Assembly: GCA_014904845.1 (NCBI GenBank)
Contig: MU119510.1
Coordinates: 1-59,886, forward strand
Source: Acephala macrosclerotiorum
Taxonomy: Eukaryota > Ascomycota > Leotiomycetes > Helotiales > Mollisiaceae
Direction of reading: 5' to 3'
Length of the DNA stretch: 59,886 nucleotides
The translations under genes and the position numbers were made by a program. A model generated the notes under the pieces. It searched no databases, was not told where the DNA came from, and was given only the letters and a program-made list of their open reading frames with translations. Position 1 is the stretch's first letter. The number at the start of each line of letters is the position of its first letter. Below are positions 12,704-23,531 of the stretch, piece by piece.

Positions 12704-13763
12704 TTACGAGTAAATCCTTTACAGTAACCGGCACATGCACTCATCTCACAAAAATATTTGATTCCAGGAGTCACGCTTTCATACCATGCCTCCAATTCCA
12801 ACCCCCACCATAAGACATATTCCGTCTTTTGACCACCGAATGGTCCATTTGGAAGTAAAGTCAGCGCACGCTGTTGCGTTGTCGTTGACAGTATTTGGCA
12901 TACAGGCCTGATAGATCCTTCCTTGGAAACTTGGGTCACCAGGTTATTACAAATACTTCTTGAGTACAATAGGGTTTATGGGCGATGGCAGCTTGATCGG
13001 ATACATTAGTCGAAGAACATTGTTTCTAGTGGTTCAGTTGCTCGTCGCGAGCAGCTCGCGTCTGAGCTACTCTCTCTTTTGACAATTGAGAATTCTCTGG
13101 CATAATCTCTACCGCGTTCTTATTACTCTTAGTATGGAAATGGCCAGATCTTAAATAATAATAAAAGTTTTTGATTTGTAATCGAGTATTTACAAGGGAC
13201 TTTGCAAAGTAATATTAAACAAATATAATAATTAATATTTTTAACTACAATTGGATTATATTAAAATTCGTTATATAATATAATATTTATTTACGAGTTT
13301 CGTTTACGTTTGCTTTTATTGTTTTTTACTATTTAACGGTTTTACGCAAGTTTTAAAGTAGTTTAAAATAATTATAAACGTCGTATTTTTAATTCGTTTC
13401 ATTGAAAACTTTATTTGCAACGTATAACTTTTTATATAATCTAGTTTTTAAACTAGTTCGATTATATACGTAATATAATTACGATGCGATTAATTTTTTA
13501 AGTATTAATTTAATTTTTAAATTAATTATATACGTAATACGATTATTATAATATATTAATATTTAATTAATAATTTTATTATTTATTAAAATATATAAAT
13601 ATTTTATTTTATTTTATATTTATTTTTTAAATATAATAAATATAATACAAATAAAATTTATAAAATTTAAAATAAATTTATTAAAAAGTTTTTAAAATAT
13701 TAAAATTATAAAAATAATATATTAAACAAAATAATTTAAAATAAAAAATTTCACTTTATATAT
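12704..13763. other. Intergenic region with small AT-rich block
   Basis: 12704-13170 is base-balanced without a convincing frame. About 13170-13760 is A/T-dominated with CpG-retained C and G, like the flanking compartments, and directly abuts the stop codon of the minus-strand FAD oxidoreductase. I see no LTR or inverted repeat in it. Confidence 0.6.
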
Positions 13764-15302
13764 TTAATCCTTTTTCAAAGTTCGAATCAAAGAACTCGAG
13801 TCTTTTTGTAACAAATATTCACCTCCTTTCCACGCTTTATATACGCCATATAGCCCGCTGAGTGGCCAAATGCTCCAGAAAAGCCATAGTAACCAAGCCG
13901 TCCACGACGCCTGGATAGCCTGATTCTCAGCTTCCACATCAACCTTTACCTTGTCGTATACGCTGGGCAGGTACGACGCACCATACTTAGCTCGGAGCGC
14001 ATCGTACGCCTTACGATCGTAAATGCTCCAAAATTCGTCCGGAGTGTAGTACGCGTGCGCATACAGCCATTTCCGCCCACCCAGCTCGTCGACTTTGTGT
14101 TCAAGAAGCCGATTCTGGCGAACGAACTCGATCCGGTTCTTTGAGCCCGGCCCCCAAACACCAAAGTTCATCATGAATTCCGACGAGGCTTCTGGGTCGG
14201 CAAGACTCGCGTACAAGCCGTGGCGCGCCTCCGGACGGCCACCGTCACGCCGTTGCCGCAGTGGACACAGCCACAGCGGGTATAAGCCAAATGTGTCGTG
14301 CAACCACTCCTGAAATGCGGGTGCAGCGTCATATGGCAGCGCCACGTCCTGGATAATATACATGCGTGACTGGCCGCTGGCGTGTAGGGCGTGGTACATC
14401 ACGCGGGTGTGCATGAAGCGGTCGAGAATAAAACGGGTTATGCGGTTGAAGGGCGTGATGAAGTAGCGGAAGGCGTAGCGCCCCACCCAGAAGCCGCCGC
14501 GGTCGTAGCGGAAGAGGTAATCCACTAGCGGAACGTGTTCCTTTACGGACTCCCGAGAGGTGGCTATTCGCCGCTGCACGTGGATGTAAAACCATGGGTC
14601 GCTGCGGCGCGTGAACTGCTGGACGGAAGCACCCGCGGGGAGCGAGGAGGTGAGGCGGCCCGAACAGATGACGATGGAGTCCCGTGCGAAGACGATCCCG
14701 TCCAGATAGTCGACCGTAGGGTTCACCGTCTCGGCTTCCATAATCTTCATTGCGTCGGGCATGTTCGACGCAGGATAGTATGTCAATTCGACGTACTTGG
14801 TTGCCTCTCTCAGGCGAACTTCCAACAGTGTCACGACACCCAGCGTCCCGAAGGATGAGGCTGCACCCCAGAACAAATCCGGCTTCTCGGTCCTTGATGC
14901 TCTCGTCACCGTGCCATTGGCAAGTACCATTTCGATCCAGTTTACTGTCCCATCGAAAAAGCCATAGCGAAACGAGCTGCTCTCTCCCGACGTGCCAGAG
15001 AATCCACCACCCGCCGTGATGCCGGGGAACTCCATGACAACCAAGGGTACCAGGTCGTGCTCGAGGGTCGCCTGCAAAAGAGCGTCCATGGGAACATTGG
15101 GTTCGACAATTACGGTTTTCGTCTCCTTGTCGATCCGAAGGACATGATTGAGTTTGCTCGTGTCCACGGCGTTGTCTAGACGGCGCTGGGAGTCGCGGGT
15201 GCTGTTAGTCGAACCGTGGTAAATGCGGAATGGCTGCTGCGCCTCAAAGAGAGACCGGACGCTGGCTTCGATGGTCGTAATGGTAGCTTTGTGTGCCTCC
15301 AT
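13764..15302 (-). CDS. FAD-binding oxidoreductase, DHCR24 (Delta24-sterol reductase)-like
   Basis: A single exon encodes 512 aa with ATG at 15302. Residues ~45-165 resemble the FAD-binding (PCMH/VAO-type) half of DHCR24/DIMINUTO proteins: VIVEPNVPMDALL, the glycine loop ITAGGGFSGTSGESSS at about 95-110, FRYGFFDG, then DLFWGAASSFGTLGVV (~142-157). The middle carries the aromatic and basic residues usual in the family (VGRYAFRYF). A hydrophobic segment at ~467-488 could anchor it in a membrane near the C-terminus, whereas animal DHCR24 has its anchor at the N-terminus. Fungal ergosterol synthesis does not need a classical Delta24 reductase, so the substrate is uncertain. The stop codon lies at the border of an AT-rich block, so the terminator region is A/T-rich. 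Confidence 0.82.
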   Translation of the reverse strand: MEAHKATITTIEASVRSLFEAQQPFRIYHGSTNSTRDSQRRLDNAVDTSKLNHVLRIDKETKTVIVEPNVPMDALLQATLEHDLVPLVVMEFPGITAGGGFSGTSGESSSFRYGFFDGTVNWIEMVLANGTVTRASRTEKPDLFWGAASSFGTLGVVTLLEVRLREATKYVELTYYPASNMPDAMKIMEAETVNPTVDYLDGIVFARDSIVICSGRLTSSLPAGASVQQFTRRSDPWFYIHVQRRIATSRESVKEHVPLVDYLFRYDRGGFWVGRYAFRYFITPFNRITRFILDRFMHTRVMYHALHASGQSRMYIIQDVALPYDAAPAFQEWLHDTFGLYPLWLCPLRQRRDGGRPEARHGLYASLADPEASSEFMMNFGVWGPGSKNRIEFVRQNRLLEHKVDELGGRKWLYAHAYYTPDEFWSIYDRKAYDALRAKYGASYLPSVYDKVKVDVEAENQAIQASWTAWLLWLFWSIWPLSGLYGVYKAWKGGEYLLQKDSSSLIRTLKKD

Positions 15303-15706
15303 GGTTGATGGAAGCAGAGGGCACGGCGATGGTTATATTGATGTGTGAATGAGGCAGTGGTAAAGATTGCAGTAGACGACGGACGATAAGAGCGAGTGAA
15401 ATTTATTTTATAAGCCCTCCTATTTTTAGCCTTAAGCCTTAGAAGGTTTCACGAGCCAGCCACCCAAATCGCTTAACCACATACCGGAACAGTAAACGTT
15501 GCGAGATTTTTCAAAGTACTCAGAAAATCCCCCAAAAAAAATTTAAATAAAATGAAAAATAAAATTTACTATAAACGAGTCGCAGATCCCGAATTTAAAA
15601 CTTTGTTTCTTAATTTTATATTATTGTGACGAAATGATTTTGGGTGGTTGACTAGTGTAGGTGGTTTCCCAGTGAACCTTTTTTGCGAAGGAAAAGCTCT
15701 CCCGGT
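15303..15706. other. Upstream region of the DHCR24-like gene
   Basis: The first ~100 bp are the probable promoter and leader of the minus-strand gene. The rest is A-rich non-coding sequence. No gene seen. Confidence 0.5.
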
Positions 15707-16147
15707 CGTATGGCAAGCCATATGGTCGAGGTGCGTCACCCCACCAAAACCGCAAAATCGCAAAATCGCCAAATACAATTATAATCACTATCCCTTTAAT
15801 AGCAACGCCAATACAAAGTTAAAATAAATGAGAAGAATAAATGAGAAGTAGGTCAAAAGATAGATCTGATACAAGCCTTTTATATGTGATCGCAAAATCC
15901 TTGCGGGGGAATGTGGTAGTGGTGCCTCTAGTAGTAGGCTCTTATATTAAGGAGGAGATGGCTACCCTAGCTGCGGCCGAGGGCAGAGCTTTTGTTCTCA
16001 AGACCCTCCACGCGCTGGGGGCATGTACTAATACGTACAAAAGGCGTCGTTGTGGTGCAATCGCAGCAATACACGATATTATAGTGTTTTTACGATTTCG
16101 CGATTTTAGTGGGGTAACGCACCTCGACCATATGGCTTGCTATAACG
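15707..16147. mobile_element. MITE-like element with ~45-bp terminal inverted repeats
   Basis: The left end (about 15711-15770) reads GCAAGCCATATGGTCGAGG then TGCGTCACCCCACCAAAACC and CGCAAAATCG. The reverse complement of about 16090-16140 reads the same, with C/T changes (TGCGTTACCCCACTAAAATC). The ends face each other about 440 bp apart. The interior (15841-16080) has a Leu/Ala-rich open frame without transposase features. Exact termini and target duplication could not be fixed. The size, and C-to-T differences between the arms, suggest a non-autonomous DNA transposon marked by light RIP. Confidence 0.65.
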
Positions 16148-16987
16148 GTCACGTGTTCTTCACCACGACTGATTCATACTAACTTCGACACTTAAACCGC
16201 GATGCAAAAGTTCAGCAATACCTAAAGAAAGGGAGAAACTAAAAGAGTGCAAGCCTAAGCTCAATGGAAGATAGAAAATGCTTTTTCAGGATAAAATTAG
16301 CCAAAAAGCTGCAAGAGGCCAAAAAGAAAGGGATGTGGCTTGGCGCTTAAAGAACGACTGTAACACAGAGCCTCGTCGAGACTCGGGCGTCGATCCTACA
16401 TGTAAGGCGTGGCATAGTGTGATTCGTCAAGAACTGGAAGGGTGTGGGCGTTTCGGGGCCTAAAATTAGACTGTCTGATGAGGAATACCAACCAACGTGA
16501 TGGCAGTCGAGAGTTGAAGTCTATTATAGGCAACGCTGAAATGTGAGCAAATACAGTCAGTAACTTATTAATCAAATATCCCTCTCTTACACATGCCACC
16601 TCATAGGCATATCAGGCGGATAGATTTTGTAGGACATTCCAATGTGCCTAAAAAGATCTAGTGATCTGTGAAAACCTCTGGAGGTTTTGCAATCTGCGTA
16701 TTTGTCTAGTTCCTACCTAAGCTAGTTTTACAAGGCGGCGCGCGCTCTGTGTAAAGGAAGTCACCTTCATGAAACGGTGGCTAAGCTAATTTCTTGACTT
16801 CTACCCTCGCATGTGTAAAAATAGTTCGCGTTGCACTGTTCCCGCCCCGACTCTGCACCCTTCCAGCGGGAGGTCCAAGAGGAAGTCCAAATAAAAAGCA
16901 GACTTCTTCCTGGTAGTTTGCCTCGCTTCTCTACTCATCCAAATTTTGACTAGTCCAAAGCAAGATTGCTCAACGGTAGCAAGACAG
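16148..16987. other. Intergenic, membrane-protein gene upstream region
   Basis: Base-balanced sequence with only short frames of no recognisable family. The last few hundred bases are presumed promoter and 5' leader of the gene at 16988. Nothing else seen. Confidence 0.5.
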
Positions 16988-18706
16988 ATGCTCGCCTTCG
17001 TATTATATATTATACTATTAAATCTAGGCCCGTCTCTGGCCGTCATATTGCCTGTCGAACGCAGCCTGGGCTCAGGACGGAGCTTGTTATGTGCTCCTTC
17101 TGGCCCAATGACCAACACCACCATCTCCTTAGACCGTTCCGCCGAGCAGCTTCAAGGCTGGACGTCACCACCTAATGGCCGGGGAACAATTGACATCATC
17201 CAGAGCTGTTTTCTCACGATCTCCCTCTGCGCCTGGACAATGCTGTGCCTGAACGTTCCCCCGCTCGGCACAAGTAGGATCGCTCAGTTCTGGCACAAGG
17301 CCATGATCTTCTGCGAGGCTATTCTTGGCCCAGAGTTTATCTTCCAGACCGCACTGGGCCAGTGGACATCAGCTCGCCGCTCCGTAGCCAGCTTCACTGC
17401 CTCCGGTTTACAGGGGTGGACGATGGAGCATGGCTTCTTTGCCGACATGGGCGGCTACGTCCTAGACCCTCCAGATTTCCCCCCCTTTCCGCTGAACGCG
17501 AAGCAGGTTCATTACCTGGTCACAAAAAACTACATCGACTACGCCCTCGTGGCCATCACGTCTGACGCCATCGACGATAAGAATAAAAGCGATGGCATGG
17601 CACGCATCATCACCATGGTGCAGGCCCTATGGTTCGTTATAGATACTATTGCGCGCGCCGCGCAGGGCTTGGCAATTTCAACGCTAGAACTTAGTACCAT
17701 CGCCTATGTCTGGTGCTCCATCGGTACTTACTTCTTCTGGAGGCACAAGCCGCAAGACATCAACGTACCAGTGATTGTGGTACCCAAACAAAGCATGGCC
17801 GAGATTGTGATAAATGCAGGGCCGGCAGCTGCCGAAACGTACATATCCACGCCTCTGGACTTCGTGGGGCGTGAGCATCACCATTGGAAGCTGTACTGGG
17901 CGCACTGGTTCAACATCTTGCATCACATGGGTATTGCGTTGCACACGAGGAAACGGCCAGTCAACAAGATCTCCGACGACCAATTCCTGCCGCTATCAGC
18001 CGCTTCGAATGCAATCCTAATCTTTATCCAAGTAAGTACTTTTCTGAGTTATTATCACCCTATTATTTTTTAGCTCCCCCCTCCCCTTTTTTTCTTCTTT
18101 GCATGTTGTACTAGTCTGTACTCATCGGTCTAGCGCTTTTGAGCATTTAAAGCGCTTAAACGCTAGCTTCTATTCATGCAATACAGCTGTCACTCCCGTT
18201 CTTGTCTCTATGAGGGAAATTTGAAACTAACTTTACCTAAGTTAGGTTTCGCGGGGATACACATCGCCGGCTGGAGATTTTGGTTCCCAACATCGACAGA
18301 GGCACTTTTGTGGCATATTTGCACCATCTACATCATCGTCGCCATGACTTTGTACTGGCTAATAGACACGTACACATTCGAACTTCACCCGGTGTTGCGC
18401 AGGTGCTGGAATGCTGGCTTAAGACGGTGTAAAATAATGACTGGAAGTGATACTGCAGACGAGAAGCAACCATCGGCGCTGCGTGTTAAAGCCCATGCAG
18501 TTGCTGAAAAGATCAGAAATAATTCGCCACACAAGGATGCCGATTTATATATCCCCCTGAAAAGTCTGATCCCAATAACTTTTGTGGCTGCCATTTATTG
18601 TCTTGCGAGGGGCTATGTTGTTATGGATGATCTTATCAACTTGCGATTGCTTCCGGCGAGTGCGTATGCGTCGGTAGAATGGAGCGCTTTTATCCCTCAC
18701 TTGTGA
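16988..18706 (+). CDS. Fungal multi-pass integral membrane protein, function unknown
   Basis: Exons 16988-18031 and 18242-18706 give 502 aa. The 210-nt intron has a GTAAGT donor, an ACTAAC branch site and a TACCTAAG acceptor; it joins IFIQ|LGFAGIH in phase 0. The frame opens farther upstream, but the first ATG is at 16988, followed by a hydrophobic signal-like stretch (LAFVLYIILLNLGPSLAVI). Family hallmarks are RGTIDIIQSCFLTISLCAWT with LNVPP, then a GQWTSARRS segment, HGFFADMGGYVL, FPLNAKQVHYLV, and a terminal EWSAFIPHL. Four to six hydrophobic helices are visible: one in the RGTID region, one or two around ALWFVIDTIARAAQGLAIST and SIGTYFFW, and three in the C-terminal half. This family is common in filamentous ascomycetes and has no established function. 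Confidence 0.8.
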
Positions 18707-20388
18707 ACGAATAATATCTTTTTATCATCTCGCAAAGATTTAATTTCCATTTATAAATTTAAAGAATTTTATTCTTTGTCTTTTTTTATAAAAGGATTCT
18801 TCAGAATTCCACGAATGCATTCTATATCGTGAACCGAATTGCGAGGAGGAATATACACGCTTATCTCCGGGCGAATCACTGCCTGAACCACTACCTCTAT
18901 CTATTGCGATGCTTATCCGTGTGCAAAGCTTGTTGACAGTTCCGAATGTACAGAAGAAGGGGAATTGGCTTAACTGGAATTTATAAATGTTGCTGTTCTT
19001 TTTGGTTTGGACTTGTATTTTTCTTCGTTTAGCTGTCTTGTCAGAGGTACTCTTGTACTACAGCACAGGGAAGTGTCCTGTGAGGTTGCTGAACTTCCAC
19101 TGGGAGATGTAGCCCCATGAAGCGGGAGAGCTAGAACAGATCCCCTACTTTGCCGAATTTTTCTAGGAAACTATAGCCAGGTCACAAGGGAGCCAAAACA
19201 AGCCGCCAGGGTGCCAAAACGGGACCCCACCTATAGTGCTTAGGCTGGTTCAGAGAGTGCCCAGGTGGCCCGGCAGGACTCAGCTAACCCACCCTCGGCT
19301 CAGGTTAAAGCGGCAACTACTCAGAGCCAAAGATGGAAATGGACTTTGGTGGGCTCACTTGTCGTCTGAGACTATAGTGGTAAGATTACACTTCAAAGAT
19401 TTAATTCTGACGTTGAATAGCCGAGAAAAAGCACTGACTCTAACGCTGTAATTTTGGCTCTGTTGTTGCTCATCTTGAGAGAAAAATGGCAGCGTGGGAG
19501 AAGGGGTTTTTTTTTTTTTTTTTTTTTTTTTGGAAATAGTCGTTCGGTTTGCTGACCGTCTTGACACACAGCATAACTGGGAAAAGAATTTTTCATACAC
19601 GCACGCACTCCACAGTACCACATCCTACCTTGAGCTTGGATCTCCTTCTGTATACAGCACCCAAGCATCTGAAAAGCGTGCTTTTCAGTTGTCCCCTCTT
19701 GCAAGAAAACACAAACTCAGAATAAAAAAGGTAAAAAGATTTGTAAAATCTTTCAATATACTTGCTACTTGGCTTGGTTGAAGCTATATAGGTGATATGT
19801 GCTTTTATCTCTCGAGATCTCTCTATACTTATGGAAATATACCCAATTGCGCAGGAGGTTGTCAAGCATAAAGACTCCGCGTTACCATAAGCCTCTTCAT
19901 CACGAACTCCCTGAGCCTAGCAAGTTTGCCGTAAAAGTCCTTTGATATGCGGGACATTTGGGCATGAAACCTTCCATAGTCCGCGTCAGAACAGCATCTC
20001 CTCGCTATTGACGCCATACCATGCGCTCCGGGTATTACTAGCAAATTGTGAGTCCTATTTAGAGCAATAATCTATCCTCAATACCCCAGCACAATGCGGA
20101 CTCCTAAACACCTCGAATCTAGAATGATAGTAAGTGATGCCACAGTTGAGGGGGACGGAGGTCATACAAAAGATTATTCAGTTGCACGTCGTTGACCCAA
20201 CAGTATACCCAACATCGTGTTGACCGAAGTCCCATCCGGCATATCCGAACCTTGCCTTCGGACTCCATCAACCTGCGAGTTAGTATCCAGAGGAAGATTG
20301 ACAGGCAGGTGATCCGGTATTGCCAGACGACCGAGATATATTCTCAAACCTCCCGGAAGCATTCTCAGTTTGGCCACTAATCGCAACC
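18707..20388. other. Intergenic region with coding-like remnants
   Basis: No convincing gene. A poly-T run of 26 lies at about 19506-19531. 19862-20044 (minus) holds a 60-codon frame with a balanced composition (VIPGAHGMASIARRCC) that could be an exon or remnant of an unidentified gene. 19020-19380 has irregular, base-balanced non-coding sequence. Confidence 0.4.
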
Positions 20389-20887
20389 ATGACCAATTCC
20401 TTGAACTCACCATCACCGTCTGCTCCTGCATTCCTAATCACCCCCAATACTCTTCTTTCCTTCGATATACATCCTCATTCGAGTCCAACTCCCCCCTCTT
20501 ACCAGCCTCGCACATATTCTCTCTCCCTCCCATCTCCAGCTCCCTGCCTCGTATTCCGTCCTCCTACAACAACAGCACAATGCACAACCATCAACATGTA
20601 AGCCACAATCCTCGCATCAAGGTATTCGTTCTCCAAATAGTCGTAAGAGAGGGTATGATGATCGGAGGAATGATTTCGACGGCGAACATAAGCGGGTCAT
20701 AGCGGATGCGGGGTTGGAGGATGTAGAGGTGGATGACGAGGATTACGAAGAAGGCAATGATGTCGTGGCAGAACATGGTGAGGAGATTCAGCAGATATCT
20801 TGGGAAGAGGAAAAAGAGGGTTGGATCGAGGATATATGTGGTGCTGAAAGTAGCGGCTTTTATGCCTGTAGAGGGGAGAAAGCTTAA
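20389..20887 (+). CDS. Possible small acidic protein, spliced
   Basis: A weak model: exons 20389-20597 and 20641-20887 give 151 aa, closing in frame through a 43-nt intron (GTAAGC...AAATAG). The first half is Ser/Pro-rich low complexity. The second is strongly acidic (DVEVDDEDYEEGNDVV, SWEEEKEGWIED). No family recognised. The reverse strand of exon 2 is also open and hydrophobic; GA-rich codons read backwards give Leu/Ile/Phe, so one of the two frames is an artefact. The intron is slightly shorter than the others here (46 nt and up). Confidence 0.3.
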
Positions 20888-21314
20888 GGAAGAAAATGCA
20901 GAGATTCTGATGCGTGATCGAACGTTGATTAAGTCGTGTCGTGTTGAATGCAGAAAGTTCAAGGTAGTTGCTCACAAGGGGGGAAATGGTACCTGCCGAC
21001 TTCGGACCAGAGCTACCGTAGTCACGACAAAAATGATATGCAAAATTGAACATCACTATTTCTTCTTCTCTAATCCCGGGTATAAGGAGCGCTATGCGGG
21101 GTATATATATGTAAAATATTACCATTAGATTATGGCGTACCTCATTATTATCACGTCCCCGCATGTCGGCGTGAACTATCACTTTCGTAATTTTAAATCC
21201 AATCTTCAAATCCAAACTCCAAGACAGAAGCTGTCTGAACTCCGGGTCTAACCTCCTTTTAGATGATGAAGAGAAATTCGAATAACAAGGGAAATGCTGT
21301 GAGGTCGTCGCGAC
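20888..21314. other. Intergenic, 3' side of the multicopper oxidase gene
   Basis: No gene supported. 21200-21314 is the likely 3' untranslated region of the minus-strand oxidase. Confidence 0.4.
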
Positions 21315-23531
21315 TCATGACTTGTAGAGTTGTCGCTTTGTGAAGAGTCTCGATCTCTTCATCTTCTTGGGGTTGGTAATCAAGGCACTAAATTTCCACA
21401 GTCAGTAAGGATGATCAAGGATGTAGCAACAGAATAACTCACCCCCAGTTATCGGTGTCAATCTGCGTATTCAGTCCCGTCAAATCCGTATAATTATTAG
21501 CGTTCCCAGCCGCATTTCCCTTCGTCGGTATTCCCTGATCCTCGCAAGACTTGAAGTGATCGTGGGGAATAGTTTGAGTGGCAGCGAGAACATCAGGAGC
21601 TTCTATCATGGTAGCAACAAGACCAGCTTCGACGTGCCATTCAATGTGGCAATGAAACAGGAAGATGCCAGGATTGTCAGCTTTGAAGCGAAGGACAACG
21701 TATCCTCCGGCATGCACTTGAATAGTGTCGCGACGCATGGGAATCCTGGGAACGCTAATATTCTTGGGGTCATATGCGACGTTGTCGTCGGAGCGCGCGA
21801 TAACTTGAAAGACGTGGCCGTGGAGACTGCGGTGGTAAGTAAGGGATCGAAATTACGGAGGAATAAACTTACTGCCATGGATGGGCGCCGTTGTCATCGT
21901 TTATTAGAACGATCTCGACGACTTCATTAGACTTGAGAACGAATGGGTTGACTTGGCCGTAAATGAGAGGGTTTGAGACGTCTTTCGATGGAGCAGACAT
22001 CGCGGTGAATAGTGTTGGGACTGTCGGTGCAATGTAGGTAACATTGTTGAGTATGGCCCTAGATGTTGTTAGATTCAATATTGCTAGATAGTTGACGAGC
22101 TGACCTGTTTATTCCATCGTCATCGTCAAAGTCCATCGTGATCATGATCTGGTGATCGACTTTCGTTAGGGCTCCCATGCCATCCTTGGGCTCAAGTGTC
22201 GTGTCATCGATAACATCGTACGTCCTCAGAGGTGTGGGCTTTGGAAGCGGTTTCTTGGAGTTGTAGACAAGGTATCCAAATACATCTGGATTGGCCCAAG
22301 CTGGAATGGAGTCAAACATTGCCGTGTCCAAAGTGGCAGAGATTGCGTAATTCGTGTCGGTACTAGACTTCATAGTTACCAAAACCGCATAGCGTTGAGC
22401 CACAGTGAGGTACAGCTCATCCACTTCTTCCGGTTCGACGTAAATACCATCAATTTCGACAATGGTCAATGTGTGGTTGTCAATCTTGACATACGAGCCT
22501 ACGAAGCCTCCGATGTTGATGAACCGCATCAGGTACGTCTTCCCTGCTTTCACGGAAATTTGCGCATTTTGCGTGTCTTGCATGACAGCCGAGTTTGGAA
22601 TCGGCTCGGATCCACCAGTGGCGAGCTGATTAGCTGTTGACTGATAGTAATTGACTAGCCCTGGAATTTGATCTTGGTACCTGTGATGAGTCAGTAAAAT
22701 CCTCTTCCATTATGACTTAAGCATGAAGAAATAGGTGGAGCGGTGACGAGAGAGATGAAAAGTGGTGGCCTCAGGACAAGGAGAAAGTTCAACGGGTCGG
22801 GTCATTCTTACCATTCTGATAATGTGATAGTAATATCCTCATCGTACTTAAATGGAGGCGAAGGGTCGTGAAGCACGATTGGGCCTCGCAAGCCATCCAT
22901 ATATGATCCGCCATTGTGCGCGTGGTACCAAAAAGTCCCCACTTGTTCGGCCTGTGCCTTGAATTAGTACTGGTTGAAGAGTTAGGCAGGACCAACATGC
23001 CACAAAATCATAAGTAATAGTCGTGCCAGGATAGACTGGGCACTGGGTGGTCCCAACTGGACCGTCCATAGAGTTTGTTCCAGTCTGGAACAATCCATGG
23101 AAATGAAGAGATGTAGTCTCATTGACGAGTTTGTTGCTGTAGTTTACGATGATTCGGTCCCCCAGATTGGCCTGTTGATGTGAGTACATGGACTCGCATA
23201 GATCAAGACGAGTATTTCTTACCTCAATGGTCGGACAAGGAAACTTTCCCTAAAAGGTTGGTGAATTAGCATGATGTGACTTTGAGATGATTTGGGATCG
23301 AATGAGTTGAAAGAAGGTACATTGTGATATGTCAAGCGTACATGAGTGGATGAAAGCATGTCTCGGACTGAGAAAATAGGGCTTAGAAGTTCTTACATTA
23401 ATTCCCAGGACAGGCCTTGCAAACCCGTCCGGAGCCGCATAAACCCATGTGGCTTCCCAGTTATAGGTTATAATCGAAGAAAAAGCTGTCGAAGCAAAGG
23501 CCAAGATGGTGAAGAGCTGGATTGAAACCAT
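21315..23531 (-). CDS. Secreted Fet3-type multicopper oxidase without membrane anchor
   Basis: Eight exons (minus): 23397-23531, 23223-23249, 23001-23171, 22812-22951, 22105-22680, 21873-22058, 21443-21826, 21315-21387; total 1692 nt, 563 aa, all phases consistent. A signal peptide ([17 protein letters not shown]) starts the protein. Copper motifs are complete: SLHFHG (His77, His79), FWYHAH (His121, His123), HPWHLHGH (409-416) and [12 protein letters not shown] (470-481), with Leu at the type-1 axial position. [32 protein letters not shown] and [16 protein letters not shown] resemble the Fet3/Fio1 ferroxidases. Yeast Fet3 has a C-terminal transmembrane helix that pairs with the permease Ftr1; this protein ends with a basic tail ([19 protein letters not shown]), and no Ftr1 lies nearby. 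It may be a secreted ferroxidase or phenol oxidase. Intron 3 probably uses a GC donor. TATAAA lies ~85 bp upstream of the ATG. No GATA-type iron-regulator site was seen at 23532-23940. Confidence 0.9.
22952..23000 (-). other. Probable GC-AG intron in the multicopper oxidase gene
   Basis: The 49-nt intron starts GCATGTTGG after ...GATTTTGTG and ends GGCACAG, with a TACTAAT branch site. The only in-frame GT alternative begins three bases earlier (GTGGCA), which drops one Val and shortens the conserved spacing between YDF and [10 protein letters not shown]. The GC donor therefore fits the family better. Confidence 0.6.

Noticed and set aside
15841..16182. 113-codon plus frame within the MITE-like element
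   Set aside because: Runs into the right inverted end and has no transposase motif.
16946..16987. Upstream extension of the membrane-protein frame
   Set aside because: Begins with TTG, not ATG; the first ATG at 16988 starts a good hydrophobic signal segment.
20591..20962. Hydrophobic 123-codon minus-strand frame
   Set aside because: Reverse of a GA-rich stretch that reads as an acidic frame on the plus strand; hydrophobicity alone is explained by complementarity. Not resolved with certainty.
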